Part shown: positions 4,993 through 6,200 of the stretch, piece after piece
Position numbering within the stretch: position 1 is the stretch's first letter
Layout: the number at the start of each line of letters is the position of its first letter
Assembly: GCA_003694325.1 (NCBI GenBank)
Contig: RFKJ01000887.1
Location: 1 to 6,200, forward strand
Direction of reading: 5' to 3'
Origin: Deltaproteobacteria bacterium
GTDB lineage: Bacteria > Myxococcota_A > UBA796 > UBA2385
Length of the DNA: 6,200 nt
Notes under the pieces: generated by a model
Seen by the model: only the letters and a program-made list of their open reading frames with translations
Told to the model about the DNA's origin: nothing
Databases searched by the model: none
Made by a program: the position numbers and the translations under genes

Positions 4993-6200
4993 TCGATGGT
5001 GGCCGGCGGCTTGCTGGAGATGTCGTAGCAGACCCGGTTGAAGCCCCGCACCTCGTTGATGATCCGGGTCGAGATCCGCTCCAGGAGGTCCCAGGGCAGG
5101 CGGGCGATGCGCGCCGTCATGCCGTCGCTGCTGTGGACCACCCGCACCGCGCAGACCTGTTCATAGGTCCGGCTGTCGCCCATGACCCCGACGGTCCGCA
5201 CCGGCAGCAGCACGGCGAAGGCCTGCCAGGTCTCGCGGGTCAGGCCGGCGGCGTCGATCTCCTCGGTGACGATGGCGTCGGCCTGCTGCAACAGGGCCAC
5301 CCGCTCGGCGGTGACCTCCCCGAGGATCCGGACGGCGAGCCCGGGGCCGGGAAAGGGCTGACGCCAGACCCGCCGGGGAGACAGGCCCAGTTCCACCCCC
5401 AGCGCCCGGACCTCGTCCTTGAACAGCTCGCGCAGGGGCTCGATGAGCGACATCTCCATGCGCTCGGGCAGGCCGCCGACGTTGTGGTGACTCTTGATCG
5501 TGGCCGACGGGCCTCGGAAGGAGACCGACTCGATGACGTCGGGGTACAGCGTGCCCTGGGCCAGCCAGCGGATGGATCCGGCGACGTCGGGACGTTGCTC
5601 CAGCCGCCGGGCCTCCCCCTCGAAGACCCGGATGAAGGTCTCGCCGATGATCTTCCGCTTGCGCTCGGGGTCGGTGACGCCTGCCAGGGCCGCGAGGAAC
5701 CGAGGGCCGGCGTCGACCACCGCCAGGTCCAGCTCGGCGAACTCCTCGGCGACGCTGTCGCGTTCCCCCTTCCGCAGGACGCCGTTGTCCACGAAGATGC
5801 AGTGCAGGCGCCGGCCGATGGCCCGGTGCAGCAGGGCGGCCACCACCGCGGAGTCGACCCCGCCGGAGAGGCCGCAGATCACGTGGTCGTCGCCGACCAT
5901 CTCCCGGATCCGGGCGACCTGCTCGTCGATGAACGACCCCATGCTCCAGTCGGCGCGGGCTCCGCAGACCTCGAACAGGAAGTTCCGGAGCAGCCGGGTG
6001 CCCTCCACGGTGTGCGTCACCTCGGGGTGGAACTGGATCCCGAACCGGCGGTCGTCGTCGCGCCCCATGGCGGCAACCGGGCAGTTGTCGCTGCGGGCCA
6101 GCACCCTCCAGCCCGGGGGCGGGGTGCGGACCTGGTCCCCGTGGCTCATCCAGACCGTGGTGCGCGGCGCGAGGCCGGCGAACAGGCGACTGGCGCCGAC
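4983..6200 (-). CDS. guaA: GMP synthase (glutamine-hydrolysing), N-terminal part outside the window
   Basis: GuaA converts XMP, ATP and glutamine to GMP, the last step of guanine nucleotide synthesis, in the cytoplasm. The frame is open to the window edge, giving 405 visible residues; by comparison with the usual 510-525, roughly 110-120 are missing, including the catalytic Cys of the amidotransferase. Visible in order are the end of the class I amidotransferase domain with VWMSHGD and GIQFHPE (His58 and Glu60 of the triad, counted from the edge), the ATP-pyrophosphatase loop SGGVDS (112-117), and the C-terminal dimerisation domain with RQPFPGPGLAVRILGE, GVMGDSRTYE and the closing SSKPPATIEWE. 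All expected motifs are intact. The internal ATG at 6149 is not the real start, since the upstream sequence (SRLFAGLAPRTTVW) is also typical GuaA. The stop TAG lies within the start of the downstream membrane gene. Confidence 0.97.
   Translation of the reverse strand, partial: VGASRLFAGLAPRTTVWMSHGDQVRTPPPGWRVLARSDNCPVAAMGRDDDRRFGIQFHPEVTHTVEGTRLLRNFLFEVCGARADWSMGSFIDEQVARIREMVGDDHVICGLSGGVDSAVVAALLHRAIGRRLHCIFVDNGVLRKGERDSVAEEFAELDLAVVDAGPRFLAALAGVTDPERKRKIIGETFIRVFEGEARRLEQRPDVAGSIRWLAQGTLYPDVIESVSFRGPSATIKSHHNVGGLPERMEMSLIEPLRELFKDEVRALGVELGLSPRRVWRQPFPGPGLAVRILGEVTAERVALLQQADAIVTEEIDAAGLTRETWQAFAVLLPVRTVGVMGDSRTYEQVCAVRVVHSSDGMTARIARLPWDLLERISTRIINEVRGFNRVCYDISSKPPATIEWE

Noticed and set aside
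3202..5028. A 608-codon open frame on the plus strand opposite the CBM60-like gene
   Set aside because: The product is Arg/Pro/Gly-rich with no membrane or domain pattern, while the opposite strand has clear membrane helices, a CBM60-like motif and a coupled start. It is a shadow frame.

Overview
The window is very GC-rich bacterial DNA with six genes on both strands, tightly packed apart from three short intergenic gaps. The style suggests a high-GC Gram-negative bacterium, most likely Myxococcota or another former deltaproteobacterium. That rests on an outer-membrane-type protein, a lipoprotein that appears to lead into a formylglycine-generating-enzyme-like domain, a degenerate sigma-factor-like membrane protein, and strong third-position GC. 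The taxonomic call is inference; no gene here fixes the lineage. The GC bias also creates very long antisense open frames, which I have discarded.

Left block, minus strand, read from 1631 down to 1: three genes in a row that look like one operon. First is an exported protein with a helical part and a possible PEGA-like beta part (903-1631). Next is a small exported beta-rich, barrel-like protein (296-901). Last is the start of a probable lipoprotein whose sequence runs into what looks like an FGE-sulfatase (SUMF1) domain as the window ends (1-290). Gaps of 1 and 5 bases imply coupled translation. All three products appear to go to the cell envelope. Their joint role is unknown.

Middle block, plus strand: after a 173-base divergent intergenic region comes a free-standing Sfp/EntD-type 4'-phosphopantetheinyl transferase (1805-2491). 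A 102-base gap with a promoter-like element then leads to a 307-residue protein (2594-3517). I read this as a degenerate ECF sigma-like module fused to an anti-sigma-like segment, a long Ala/Pro linker and one C-terminal membrane helix. It is one of the two most unusual genes here.

Right block, minus strand, read from 6200 down to 3745: guaA (GMP synthase), cut off by the window edge, overlaps by 10 bases a polytopic membrane protein (3745-4992). The C-terminal domain of that protein resembles the calcium-dependent CBM60/CBM36 xylan-binding modules. It converges on the sigma-like gene, and the 227 bases between them hold several GC-rich inverted repeats that may end transcription from both sides.

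No rRNA, tRNA, CRISPR array, insertion sequence or phage gene was seen. The best candidates for something undescribed are the sigma/anti-sigma-like membrane fusion, the membrane-CBM60-like fusion coupled to guaA, and the three-gene envelope operon.
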